NCBI RefSeq assembly: GCF_030546575.1
Contig: NZ_JAUOTN010000001.1
Coordinates: forward strand, 310,001-374,000
DNA: 64,000 nucleotides
Source of the DNA: Pontibacter coccineus
GTDB taxonomy: Bacteria > Bacteroidota > Bacteroidia > Cytophagales > Hymenobacteraceae
Reading direction: 5' to 3'
Under the pieces are notes generated by a model that worked only from the letters and a program-made list of their open reading frames with translations, was not told the DNA's origin and made no database searches. Positions 1 to 8,845 of this stretch are shown here, in pieces. A program made the translations under genes and the position numbers. The stretch's first letter is position 1, and each line of letters opens with the position of its first letter.

Positions 1-311
1 ACATGATGGCTGTGCGTATACCTGATTTGGCGGCAGCCGTTCCGTTTTACGGCGGGCAGGCGCCGGTGGAGGATGTGCCACAGATCAAAGCCCCCCTCCT
101 GCTACACTACGCCGAGCACGACGACCGCGTAAACGAAGGCTGGCCAGCTTACGAAGCGACTTTGAAAGCGAACAACAAGAAGTACACCGCCCACTTCTAC
201 CCAGGCAGCAACCACGGCTTCCACAACGACACCACGCCGCGCTACGATAAAGCAGCAGCTGAACTGGCCTGGCAACGCACTGTCGATTTTTTCAATCAGT
301 ACCTGAAATAA
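1..311 (+). CDS. Dienelactone hydrolase family protein (C-terminal part)
   Basis: Only the last ~102 codons are in the window; the frame is open to the left edge, so the start lies outside. The fragment matches the C-terminal half of dienelactone hydrolase (alpha/beta hydrolase fold), which in this family opens lactone rings or cleaves related esters. The visible catalytic Asp lies in AEHDDRV (fragment residue 40) and the catalytic His in NHGFH (residue 71); the nucleophile Cys/Ser would be upstream. It ends 33 bp before the acetyltransferase gene on the same strand, so the two may be co-transcribed. Substrate cannot be told. Confidence 0.85.
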   Translation, partial: MMAVRIPDLAAAVPFYGGQAPVEDVPQIKAPLLLHYAEHDDRVNEGWPAYEATLKANNKKYTAHFYPGSNHGFHNDTTPRYDKAAAELAWQRTVDFFNQYLK

Positions 312-344
312 CGATTTACAACGGGCTATACCTAAAGCAGGCAA

Positions 345-851
345 ATGATCAACTTCAAACTACGCCCATGGACCATAAAGGACCTCGACAGTCTGGTGCG
401 GTATGCTGACAATTTTAACATAGCCCGCAACATGGCGGATGTTTTTCCGCATCCCTATACTTACGAGAAAGGCAGGGCATTTATAGAAATGGCAAACCAA
501 AGTAACCCGCCCAACATTCTGGCGATCGAGGTCGAAGGCGAAGCCGCCGGAGGTATAGGGTTACATCCACAGCAGGACATCTACCGAAAAAATGCCGAAA
601 TGGGTTATTGGCTGGCCGAGCCTTTCTGGGGCGAAGGCATCATCACGGAGGCTATTCGCCAAATGGTGGACTACGGCTTTGCAAACTTGGATATCACGCG
701 GATTTACGCCCGGCCCTTTGGGTACAACATCGGCTCGCAGCGGGCACTCGAGAAAGCTGGTTTTGTGCTGGAGGCGAAACTGGAAAAGACCTTTTATAAG
801 AATGGGGAATACCAGGATGAGTTGATCTATGCGGTGAGGCGGCCGGCGTAA
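345..851 (+). CDS. GNAT family N-acetyltransferase (RimJ/RimL-like)
   Basis: A 168-residue single-domain GNAT acetyltransferase that would move an acetyl group from acetyl-CoA to an amine, either a protein N-terminus or a small molecule. The start fits the family (MINFKLRPW, with the RPW.xxD opening). The stretch GYWLAEPFWGEGIITEAI is the acetyl-CoA-binding motif A of the RimJ/RimL type, and NIGSQRALEKAGF is the typical C-terminal motif. Length is normal. It follows the hydrolase gene by 33 bp. Substrate unknown. Confidence 0.88.
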   Translation: MINFKLRPWTIKDLDSLVRYADNFNIARNMADVFPHPYTYEKGRAFIEMANQSNPPNILAIEVEGEAAGGIGLHPQQDIYRKNAEMGYWLAEPFWGEGIITEAIRQMVDYGFANLDITRIYARPFGYNIGSQRALEKAGFVLEAKLEKTFYKNGEYQDELIYAVRRPA

Positions 852-971
852 TGGCAGTGGTATAACACAAGGCAACTAGCGGAAAAGCGTAACAAGCTTA
901 TGTATTAACAGCTAGGTATATATGCTTTAATAGTTATATTTACACCAGTATCATCTACCCTTTTTCAGCCT

Positions 972-3900
972 ATGAGAACAACTTTACTGCTGCTAATTTC
1001 TTTTTTCTTCATCTGCATCCAATCTAATGCCCAGATTGCCAACTTTGATCTTTACCAAAAAGTAGGGATAACGGTAGGTCTGGAGAACGACATTGCAGTT
1101 GACTCCGAGGGAAACATATACCTACCTCACCAAAAGTTGCAAAAGTTTACTCCCGAAGGCAGGGTTATTCATAAGGATCCCTTATGCGACATAGATTTCA
1201 GGGGTTATAATAGCTATAGAATAGCTTTCGACGCAAAAGGCAATCTATATGCACTCAGCTATTCCGTCTCAAAACTTTCTAAATACAACAAGGAGGGGAA
1301 GCTGCTTTTTGAGATCGGAACAAGGGGGAAAGGGCCGGGCCAATTCAGTTATCCGAATAATATTAAAGTAAACTCCAAGGAAGAAATTTTTGTAGCGGAC
1401 AGCGGAAACGGCCGAATTCAAAAGTTTGACAAGGAGGGGAATTTCCTGCAGGAAATTCCGCTTGTTACCGGCAGCATTAGCCTGGATGCACACGACAATT
1501 TATTCGCGCTTGACGTTCCAAATAAAAGAATCATCAAGTACTCTCCCCAGGGTGAGCAGTTACTGGTATTTGGCAACAGCGAGGATGTCGGCACCAGGCT
1601 GAATGGTCCGGTTCAGCTTGATGTAGACAAGAAAACGGGGCAAGTGTATGTGTTTGACAACCTAATAAATGGTTATGGTTACAAAGGCTTCCTTGTGTTT
1701 GACGCGAACGGAAACTTTGAAACTAAATCTATTCTGGACTCTGGGCCCGGACGCTTAATGGGATCAAGTCATTTGATAACCGTTAATCACGAAGGCAATA
1801 TCCTGATAGTTGATCAAAGCCATCAAATCGGCAACAGTCAAATATTTCTTTATGATAAAAAAGGGCAATACCTGGACTCGTGGGGAAGAGAATGGTCACC
1901 AAAGGAAATTACTCTGGATGAAGATGACAACATTTACATTATAAACTCTACCGGTAAGGTAACGAAGTTCGATCATGAGGGTGAGGTTGTCATGGAATTT
2001 GGATACGCAGGTTCAGGTTGGAGCATTTCAGCTCCCAGTGCTATTTCCGTTGACATCTTTGGAAATATCTACGTCCTCAATAGTTACAAACACGGGAACG
2101 CTGGCAATGCCATCTTCAAGTTTAACAGCAAAGGACAATTTCAGCAGCGCTTCACTGATTTTGGTGATGCAAATTCGGAAAACTATTTTACAGACCTTGC
2201 ACATGACGCTGCAGGGAATATGTATGTGACGGACTATTACAGCGGAGTAGTCCGCAAAATAAGCCCCCAAGGAAAATTCATCACAAAAATTGGCAGCAGG
2301 GGTCCAGGTCCAGGCCAACTTTGGGTGCCCCAGGCTGTCGCTGTCGACCTGCTTGGAATTATTCATGTACTCGATTACAAGGGAACACGCATTCAGCAAT
2401 TTGATGCCACCGGTAAATTCATCCGCGAGTTTGGCAAGTACAGTTCCAGCTATATATCATGGGATGTGGACAGTGATCTTGCACTGGATGGCAAAGGCAA
2501 CATCTACGTAGCCTCGAACATTGCAGGACTTTTTCAAATTTTTAATGCTAAAGGGGAGCTTCAGCATGAGGAGAAAAGAAGTTTGGATTATGTTTCGGCT
2601 AACAGAAGTGGTTCCCGGCTGATTTTGGGAGGCCGTTATGCCAACACTTTTACTATCTACCAATCTTCTGATTATCAGGAACCTAAAAGCCTTATCACAG
2701 GATTTGTGTATCATGACACAAACAGCAACTGTACCCTGGATACATCTGAACAGACGCTTGCTGGTATTGTGGTGCAGGCCATGCCAGGTCCTGTTTATGG
2801 GGTAACGCGTGCGGATGGCAGGTACCAACTTAAAGTAGATCCGGGCAATTACTCACTTCAGACGATCCTGCCAGACCAGATTGGCAGAAAAATAAGCGCT
2901 ACCTGTCCGCAGCCTGGGGAACTTAAGAATGTAGCTATTACCAGAGCAGGCGAAATCGTCGATGCCATTAACTTCGGCAACCGCGTCGCCCTCTCCCCCT
3001 ATCTTTCCGTCAGCGTGTCCTCTACCCGCCGTCGCCGCTGCTTCGAAAGCACGACGACTGTGCATTACATCAATTCCGGATTTGCCACTGCCCCAGACGC
3101 GAAGGTATACCTGCAGCTGCCCGGCGAAGTGGCACTCCTCTCGGCCGACAAGCCCTATACCCTTTTGTCGAACGGCACATATGAATTTTCAGTAGGCGAT
3201 TTGTCAGGAGGCCAGAGCGGCACGATCACCATCCGGGACATTGTCACCTGCGGCGACGAGTCGGTGCGGGGCCGCACGGTATGTACCCGCGCCTGGATCA
3301 CACCCTCCAACAACAAACCGGCTGAACCCACCCCGACCGTTTCCATCACTGGCCGCTGTAATGCCGAATTGGGCATGATCCGCTTTGTGGTGCGCAACAC
3401 CGGCACTGCCGACATGGACCAGCACGAGTTGTTCCGCAAGTTTGCGAACGGTGAACTAGCATCGCAGGAGCAGTTCCGCCTGGCAGCCGGCGACAGCCTC
3501 GTGCTGTGGGTGCCCTCGTTGGGCTATACCTGGCGCCTGGAGGCCGACCAGCCAGACGGCAACGGCGACAACACCACGGCCAGCGTCACCATCGAGGGCT
3601 GCCCCAGCGAGGCGGCAAGTTCGGTAAGCACAGGGATGGTCAACCTCTTGCCTACCGACGACGAGGAGGCCGAGAAGTCGGAGGAGTGCATGCCGATCAC
3701 CGACTCCTACGACCCCAACGACAAGCTGGTCACGCCCGTGGGCCGCACCGAAGAGTTCTATACCCCGACGAACACGGCTCTCAAATACAAAATCCGCTTC
3801 CAGAACACAGGCACCGATGTGGCCTACCGCATCGTGGTGGTGGACACACTCTCCGAGCATCTGGACCTGAGCACGCTGCAGTTGGGGGCCACCTCCCACC

Positions 3901-5438
3901 CGAGCCGCGTGGAGGTTTCAGGCAAGGGGCAACCAGTACTGACCTGGACCTTCGACAACATCATGCTGCCCGACTCCACGGCAAATGAGCCCGGCAGTCA
4001 CGGCTACGTCCAGTTCAGCATCAAGCCAAAAGTGGACCTCGCGGAGAAAACCCTGGTGGAGAACTTTGCCGACATCTTCTTCGACTTCAACTCGCCGATC
4101 CGCACTAACGTCACCCAGAATCGCATCTTTGACATGCCGCCGGTAATCAATGAAGCGGTGCGCGTAAACCTAGAGGATGTGCTGGCCACGCCAGGTATAG
4201 CAGCCTTTGTCCCTAGTGCTGGTAAGTTCGGCAGCGAGGTCACCATATCAGGCAAGCGCTTTGCATCTGTGCCTGCCGACAACAAGGTGTACTTCGAGGG
4301 CAAGGTGGCCACTGTGGTGAGTTCCTCGGCCACCGAGTTGAAAGTGCTTGTTCCGGCTGGCGCAACTTCTGGCGCCTTGCAGGTCATTACCCCAGACGGC
4401 GGTGTGACTTCCACGACTAAATTTCAGGTATACCAGCCGCCTGTGCTCGCCTCCTTCAGCCCGGTCGAGGGCCTGGTGGGCCAGACGGTGATACTCACGG
4501 GGGAGCATCTGCAAACCGAACTAATCGAGGGCATCAAACTGGGCGAGCTGAACTGTGAGATCCTCAGCAGCAACAGTCAAGCGGTGACAGTGCGTGTGCC
4601 GGCAGATGCTACGACAGACGTTTTCCAGATCAACACCAAAGGCGGCGAGGCCCTGAGTAGCTCTGCCTATACCGTGTGGTATGCCCCTAGCATTACAAGC
4701 CTGAGCAAGAACACTGATATTGTAGGCGCCAGCATCACCATCACGGGGGATAATTTTGCCGCGGACAAAACCCGCAATAAGGTTCGCTTCGGTACGGCAA
4801 TGGCCGAGGTACTGGAAGCCAGCACACAACAGCTGACCGTGCGTGTGCCGGAGCAGGCCGAGACGGGCTTGCTCTCCGTGGAAACGCCCGGGGGCAAGGC
4901 CATTTCTGCTACTAACTTCGAAGTCATTCCGAGTCCGAGATTCACCGCCATGCAACCTACCAAAGGAAAAGTGGGCACCGTGGTTGAGATCACCGGCAAG
5001 CACTTCGGCATCATGGGCCTGCAGGACAAGATCATCTTTAACGGAAAGGAAGCCCTGGTGCTGGAAAGCGCCGGCAACAAGTATAAAGTGCGCGTGCCGC
5101 GGGGAGCCAGCACCGGCAAAGTGACCATCACCGGCTACGGCGGCCAGGCCCGCAGCAGCGTGGATTTTGTGGTGGAGGAGCTGGCCCCGGCCGAGGCCAT
5201 CAGCGTCTACCCCAACCCGAACAGTGGGCAGTTCAACGTCAGCCTGCGCCATGCCGACTTCGACGTGCAGCAGATGGAGGTATACGACGCGCTGGGCAAG
5301 CGCCTGCACCAGATGCACATCACCGGGCCAAGACCCGAGGCAGTGGACATCAACTTAGCAAATGCAAAGCCAGGATTGTATTTCCTGCAGATCCAGACCG
5401 AACGCGGCACGATCACCAAAAAGCTGACAGTGCTGTAA
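972..5438 (+). CDS. Large T9SS-secreted NHL-repeat / IPT-repeat surface protein
   Basis: 1488 residues. In order: signal peptide (about 1-20, ending SNAQ); NHL-type beta-propeller blades (about 40-560, recurring GxIYVxDxxNxRIQKF-like units); a Cna-B/SdrD-like domain (from about 576, GFVYHDTNSNCTLD); a domain with the YDPNDK motif (about 913-1048) common in secreted Bacteroidota proteins; four IPT/TIG Ig-like repeats (starting near 1072, 1156, 1237 and 1321); and a T9SS type A sorting tail (from about 1411, SVYPNPNSGQF). It is probably exported by the type IX system and anchored or released at the surface; the ligand is unknown. Base composition changes inside the gene: the propeller half is clearly AT-richer than the part after about 2950. 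A strong terminator follows. Confidence 0.9.
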   Translation: MRTTLLLLISFFFICIQSNAQIANFDLYQKVGITVGLENDIAVDSEGNIYLPHQKLQKFTPEGRVIHKDPLCDIDFRGYNSYRIAFDAKGNLYALSYSVSKLSKYNKEGKLLFEIGTRGKGPGQFSYPNNIKVNSKEEIFVADSGNGRIQKFDKEGNFLQEIPLVTGSISLDAHDNLFALDVPNKRIIKYSPQGEQLLVFGNSEDVGTRLNGPVQLDVDKKTGQVYVFDNLINGYGYKGFLVFDANGNFETKSILDSGPGRLMGSSHLITVNHEGNILIVDQSHQIGNSQIFLYDKKGQYLDSWGREWSPKEITLDEDDNIYIINSTGKVTKFDHEGEVVMEFGYAGSGWSISAPSAISVDIFGNIYVLNSYKHGNAGNAIFKFNSKGQFQQRFTDFGDANSENYFTDLAHDAAGNMYVTDYYSGVVRKISPQGKFITKIGSRGPGPGQLWVPQAVAVDLLGIIHVLDYKGTRIQQFDATGKFIREFGKYSSSYISWDVDSDLALDGKGNIYVASNIAGLFQIFNAKGELQHEEKRSLDYVSANRSGSRLILGGRYANTFTIYQSSDYQEPKSLITGFVYHDTNSNCTLDTSEQTLAGIVVQAMPGPVYGVTRADGRYQLKVDPGNYSLQTILPDQIGRKISATCPQPGELKNVAITRAGEIVDAINFGNRVALSPYLSVSVSSTRRRRCFESTTTVHYINSGFATAPDAKVYLQLPGEVALLSADKPYTLLSNGTYEFSVGDLSGGQSGTITIRDIVTCGDESVRGRTVCTRAWITPSNNKPAEPTPTVSITGRCNAELGMIRFVVRNTGTADMDQHELFRKFANGELASQEQFRLAAGDSLVLWVPSLGYTWRLEADQPDGNGDNTTASVTIEGCPSEAASSVSTGMVNLLPTDDEEAEKSEECMPITDSYDPNDKLVTPVGRTEEFYTPTNTALKYKIRFQNTGTDVAYRIVVVDTLSEHLDLSTLQLGATSHPSRVEVSGKGQPVLTWTFDNIMLPDSTANEPGSHGYVQFSIKPKVDLAEKTLVENFADIFFDFNSPIRTNVTQNRIFDMPPVINEAVRVNLEDVLATPGIAAFVPSAGKFGSEVTISGKRFASVPADNKVYFEGKVATVVSSSATELKVLVPAGATSGALQVITPDGGVTSTTKFQVYQPPVLASFSPVEGLVGQTVILTGEHLQTELIEGIKLGELNCEILSSNSQAVTVRVPADATTDVFQINTKGGEALSSSAYTVWYAPSITSLSKNTDIVGASITITGDNFAADKTRNKVRFGTAMAEVLEASTQQLTVRVPEQAETGLLSVETPGGKAISATNFEVIPSPRFTAMQPTKGKVGTVVEITGKHFGIMGLQDKIIFNGKEALVLESAGNKYKVRVPRGASTGKVTITGYGGQARSSVDFVVEELAPAEAISVYPNPNSGQFNVSLRHADFDVQQMEVYDALGKRLHQMHITGPRPEAVDINLANAKPGLYFLQIQTERGTITKKLTVL

Positions 5439-5451
5439 ACGTAGCGAACCT

Positions 5452-5500
5452 AAAACGGAGCGGCCGCTTAGTTCTACCTAAGCGGCCGCTCCGTTTTTTT
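5452..5500. terminator. Strong bidirectional intrinsic terminator
   Basis: A 19-bp perfect stem (AAAACGGAGCGGCCGCTTA and its complement) with the 8-base loop GTTCTACC, an A-run on the left and a T-run on the right. It sits between two convergent genes and can end transcription from both sides. Confidence 0.92.
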
Positions 5501-5531
5501 AAATTATAGGGGCTATACTTAAAACAGTCAA

Positions 5532-5945
5532 TCAAGAAGCAAACACCTCATCCTGATTTTTAAAAGCCTTAAACTCGAGTGGGTTCTTGCTGTGGTCGAG
5601 GATGAACATGGTGCGCTGCTCTCCTACCTGCCCTTCGTAGCGGGTATAGGGCTCAACCACGAAAGGTATAGCATGCTGCACCAGTCGCTCGCGCACCTGA
5701 TCGAACTGCTCGTAGCTGAGCAGGCAGCCAAAGTGCGGCACCGGCACACTGATGCCGGCTACCTGTCCGCAGTAATCGGGCTCGGGTATGTTGGCGCTTA
5801 CGTGCGCCGAAAGCTGGTGACCGAAAAAGTCGAAGTCGATCCAGTGCTCAGTACTGCGCCCTTCCTTGCATCCTAAAATGTCCACATAAAACTGGCGCGT
5901 CGATTCGATGTCCTTCACTTTGAAGGCGTAGTGAAATGGGTTCAT
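5532..5945 (-). CDS. VOC (glyoxalase-like) family protein
   Basis: 137 residues with the vicinal-oxygen-chelate fold. The N-terminus PFHYAFKVKDIESTRQFY and the motif GCKEGRSTEHWIDFDFFGHQ match a Bacteroidota/proteobacterial subfamily of small stand-alone VOC proteins. Metal-binding His/Glu residues are plausible (PFHYAF, and the C-terminal NPLEFK). The reaction is unknown; members include dioxygenases, isomerases and resistance proteins. Its start codon directly abuts the stop codon of the dehydrogenase gene, so the two form an operon. Confidence 0.85.
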   Translation of the reverse strand: MNPFHYAFKVKDIESTRQFYVDILGCKEGRSTEHWIDFDFFGHQLSAHVSANIPEPDYCGQVAGISVPVPHFGCLLSYEQFDQVRERLVQHAIPFVVEPYTRYEGQVGEQRTMFILDHSKNPLEFKAFKNQDEVFAS

Positions 5946-6875
5946 TTAATATCCTTTGGTTTTAGAAACAACATTGATGAGGGACTCCCCGTGGCGCATG
6001 CGGTCATAGTTTTCCAGAATCTGCGACACCGCTGAGGCCGGATTGGTGATGCTGGCGATATGGGGCGTGACATGGATCAGCGGGTGCTCCCAGAACGGAT
6101 GCTCCTCCGGTAACGGCTCCTCCCGAAACACATCCAGACTGGCTCCGGCCAAATGCCCCTGATTGAGCAGTTCGATCAGATCGTCATCCACCAAATGCTC
6201 GCCCCGGGCTACGTTGATGACATAGGCTCCTTTGGGAAGCCTGCCCAGCGTGTCTTTGTTTAAAATATTGGCGGTCTCGCTGGTAAGCGGCAACAGGCAG
6301 ATCAGGATGTTGGCTTTTTCCAGAAAGGCGGTTAACTCCTCCGCCCCGGCGTAAGCGCTTATACCTTCTATCAGCTTAGGAGAACGGGACCAGCCGTTCA
6401 CCTTAAAACCGAGCTTGCTGAGCTGCTGAGCCGTATGCGCCCCCAGTACACCCATGCCCATCACCCCGATCACAACTTCGGAGGTTCGCTTGTAACTATG
6501 CTGTTTCCAGGTATGGCTACGCTGCGCTTCCTTATACCTGTGCAGGCCGCGCACATGATTGAGCACCTGGGCAGCCACAAAAGTGGCCATGTCCTGCGTC
6601 AGGTCTTCGTCCACGATGCGGGTAATCTGTATACCTGCAGGAAGCTCCGAATCTCGCAGAATGTGATCGACGCCAGCGCCGGTAGAGGCAATGCATTTCA
6701 GATTCGGGAAGTTGGTGAAAACACCCGGCGGATGATTCCAAGCCAGTGCAAACTCCACTTGCTCGGCAGGGCCTGTATCCGGGTAAACATGTACTTCTAA
6801 GCCCGGTCGGCATTCCTTCAGGGCATTTTCCCAGCGGCTCGTGTTTCTGCCCTGGCTGAATATGGTGATTGACAT
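5946..6875 (-). CDS. D-2-hydroxyacid dehydrogenase (glyoxylate/hydroxypyruvate reductase A-like)
   Basis: 309 residues, normal for the GhrA-type branch of D-isomer 2-hydroxyacid dehydrogenases, which reduce glyoxylate, hydroxypyruvate or related 2-oxoacids with NAD(P)H. The dinucleotide-binding motif reads VIGVMGMGVLGAHTAQQL. The catalytic Arg lies in INVARGEHLVDD, the Glu in DVFREEPLPEEHPFW and the His in HVTPHIAS. It is first in a two-gene operon with the VOC protein. Confidence 0.9.
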   Translation of the reverse strand: MSITIFSQGRNTSRWENALKECRPGLEVHVYPDTGPAEQVEFALAWNHPPGVFTNFPNLKCIASTGAGVDHILRDSELPAGIQITRIVDEDLTQDMATFVAAQVLNHVRGLHRYKEAQRSHTWKQHSYKRTSEVVIGVMGMGVLGAHTAQQLSKLGFKVNGWSRSPKLIEGISAYAGAEELTAFLEKANILICLLPLTSETANILNKDTLGRLPKGAYVINVARGEHLVDDDLIELLNQGHLAGASLDVFREEPLPEEHPFWEHPLIHVTPHIASITNPASAVSQILENYDRMRHGESLINVVSKTKGY

Positions 6876-7062
6876 AAAAGCTGTAAGTCTGTTCGGTGAT
6901 GCGTGGCCAGGTATAGCCTGGCCCCTTACTATCCGTTAAACAGGGATAGTCTGCTAAATTTAACTAATCTTGCACAAATCTTGTTAAAGAGAAATCAAAA
7001 GGCTGGCAAAAGGTTTAGAAGAATTGCCATGGCCAGCTACCTTATACCTAAAACTGAATAAG

Positions 7063-8619
7063 ATGGAGCAACTGAGCTCAAAGATTTATAAAAAAGAATT
7101 TGTAAAGGCCTTTGCAGGCGACGACAGCGGTACGCTCACGCCACGCCAGACGCCGGGCGTGCTTTACAGCAAAGCCAGGCCTACGCCAGTTGAGAAAGTG
7201 ACGCTTCTGGCCTGGTCCGATGAGCTGGCCATTGAGCTAGGTATAGTCAAGCCAACAGTGCAGCAGGAGATTGATATACTGGGTGGCAACCGCGTTGCGG
7301 ACAGCATGTACCCCTATGCCGCCTGCTATGCCGGGCACCAGTTCGGCAACTGGGCTGGTCAGTTGGGCGACGGCCGCGCCATTACGCTGGGCGAATGGGA
7401 AGCGCCTGACGGCAAAACTTGGGAACTACAACTGAAAGGTGCCGGTCTTACCCCCTATTCCCGCCGCGCCGACGGCCGTGCTGTGCTACGCTCTTCGGTG
7501 CGCGAGTACCTGATGAGCGAGGCAATGCACTACTTAGGTATACCGACCACCCGTGCCCTCAGCCTGGTGAGTACCGGTGAGCCGGTGCTGCGCGACATGT
7601 TCTATAATGGTAATGCGGCCTACGAACCGGGAGCGATCGTCATGCGGGTAGCGCCGAGCTTCCTGCGCTTCGGCAACTTTGAGATGCTGAACGCCCGCAA
7701 GGAAGTCGATAACCTGCGCCAGCTCGTCGACTGGACCATCAGCCGCTACTATCCGCACATCACAGGCGAGAACAAAGTAATTGACTGGTACAAGGAGGTC
7801 CTGGATCGCACCGCCCGCCTGATGGTGGAGTGGATGCGGGTGGGTTTCGTGCACGGCGTGATGAACACGGATAACATGTCTGTCCTGGGCCTGACCATCG
7901 ACTACGGCCCCTATTCCTTCGTGGACAATTACGACCCGAACTTCACCCCGAACACCACCGACCTGCCCGGCAGACGCTACGCCTTCGGAAAGCAGCCTTC
8001 CATCGGGTACTGGAACCTGGGTGCTCTGGCCGGTGCCTTGCTGCCGCTGGCCGACAAAGACCAACTGGTTGCCACACTCGAAACGTTTAAAGACGTGTAC
8101 TGGACGGCCTACTATGCCATGATGGGCCTCAAACTGGGCCTCGACCAGGTAACACAGCTAGACCGCGACCTGATCGGTCAGTTCGAGAAAACACTGTCGG
8201 AACTACAACCTGACATGACCATTTTCTACCAGTTGCTCATCGACCTGCCATTGACTGTAGATAGTGAAGACGCAGTTGCTGATTTCTTCAAACAGGCTTT
8301 GTATGATGACCTGACTGCAGCACAGAAAACAGCACTCTATACCTTGATCAGCAACTACCTGGAGCGACTCAACACGAACAAGATCAGGCGTTCGGACTCA
8401 CAGGAAATGATGCGCAAAGCCAATCCCCGTTTTGTGCTGCGCAACTACCTGCTGCATCAAGCCATCGAAGGACTGGAGAAAGGTGATGATACCCTTTTCG
8501 TGAAATTGCAGGAAGCGATCAAGGAGCCCTATGCTGCCAAGTTCGACGAGTTCTTTCAGACAAGGCCGGAATGGGCCTCGCAGAAAGCCGGGTGCTCGAT
8601 GCTATCGTGCAGTTCATAG
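7063..8619 (+). CDS. selO: Protein adenylyltransferase SelO (YdiU family)
   Basis: 518 residues from the ATG at 7063; an upstream TTG at 7024 is possible but adds residues outside the family. SelO is a pseudokinase-fold enzyme that transfers AMP from ATP to Ser/Thr/Tyr of target proteins and in E. coli acts in the oxidative stress response. Conserved blocks are present: GHQFGNWAGQLGDGRA, LQLKGAGLTPYSRRADGRAV, SSVREYLMSEAMHYLGI, and the active-site region HGVMNTDNMS followed by IDYGPYSF. The C-terminus ends CSMLSCSS, keeping the Cys-Ser-Ser tail that replaces selenocysteine in bacterial members. No operon partner is apparent. Confidence 0.95.
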   Translation: MEQLSSKIYKKEFVKAFAGDDSGTLTPRQTPGVLYSKARPTPVEKVTLLAWSDELAIELGIVKPTVQQEIDILGGNRVADSMYPYAACYAGHQFGNWAGQLGDGRAITLGEWEAPDGKTWELQLKGAGLTPYSRRADGRAVLRSSVREYLMSEAMHYLGIPTTRALSLVSTGEPVLRDMFYNGNAAYEPGAIVMRVAPSFLRFGNFEMLNARKEVDNLRQLVDWTISRYYPHITGENKVIDWYKEVLDRTARLMVEWMRVGFVHGVMNTDNMSVLGLTIDYGPYSFVDNYDPNFTPNTTDLPGRRYAFGKQPSIGYWNLGALAGALLPLADKDQLVATLETFKDVYWTAYYAMMGLKLGLDQVTQLDRDLIGQFEKTLSELQPDMTIFYQLLIDLPLTVDSEDAVADFFKQALYDDLTAAQKTALYTLISNYLERLNTNKIRRSDSQEMMRKANPRFVLRNYLLHQAIEGLEKGDDTLFVKLQEAIKEPYAAKFDEFFQTRPEWASQKAGCSMLSCSS

Positions 8620-8786
8620 GCTAACAGTACTAAAATATAGATCACCTTAACGATTCCATCCCTTTACCCGGCAGTACGTACCCCGCAATGCCAGGTAGAG
8701 GGCCGTTTTTTGGCTATATCAATCAGTCGGAAAATCGTTCCGAAAAAAATATTTTAAAAATTTTCGAAAAAAAACTGTTCTTCATG

Positions 8787-8814
8787 TTGTCTTCATCTTG
8801 ACATTATAGTTTTG
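8787..8814 (+). promoter_or_regulatory. Bacteroidota-type promoter for the repeat protein gene
   Basis: TTG at 8787-8789 and an exact TAnnTTTG (TAGTTTTG) at 8807-8814, spaced by 17 bases, lie 32 bases upstream of the ATG at 8846. The element sits in an AT-rich stretch rich in A- and T-runs. Confidence 0.6.
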
Positions 8815-8845
8815 GTGCATAATCTGATTAAAACCATTTAAAGAC

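Noticed and set aside
4521..5318. 265-residue open frame on the minus strand
   Set aside because: Antisense to the IPT repeats of the NHL protein; His/Ala/Gly/Leu-rich composition typical of a shadow frame.
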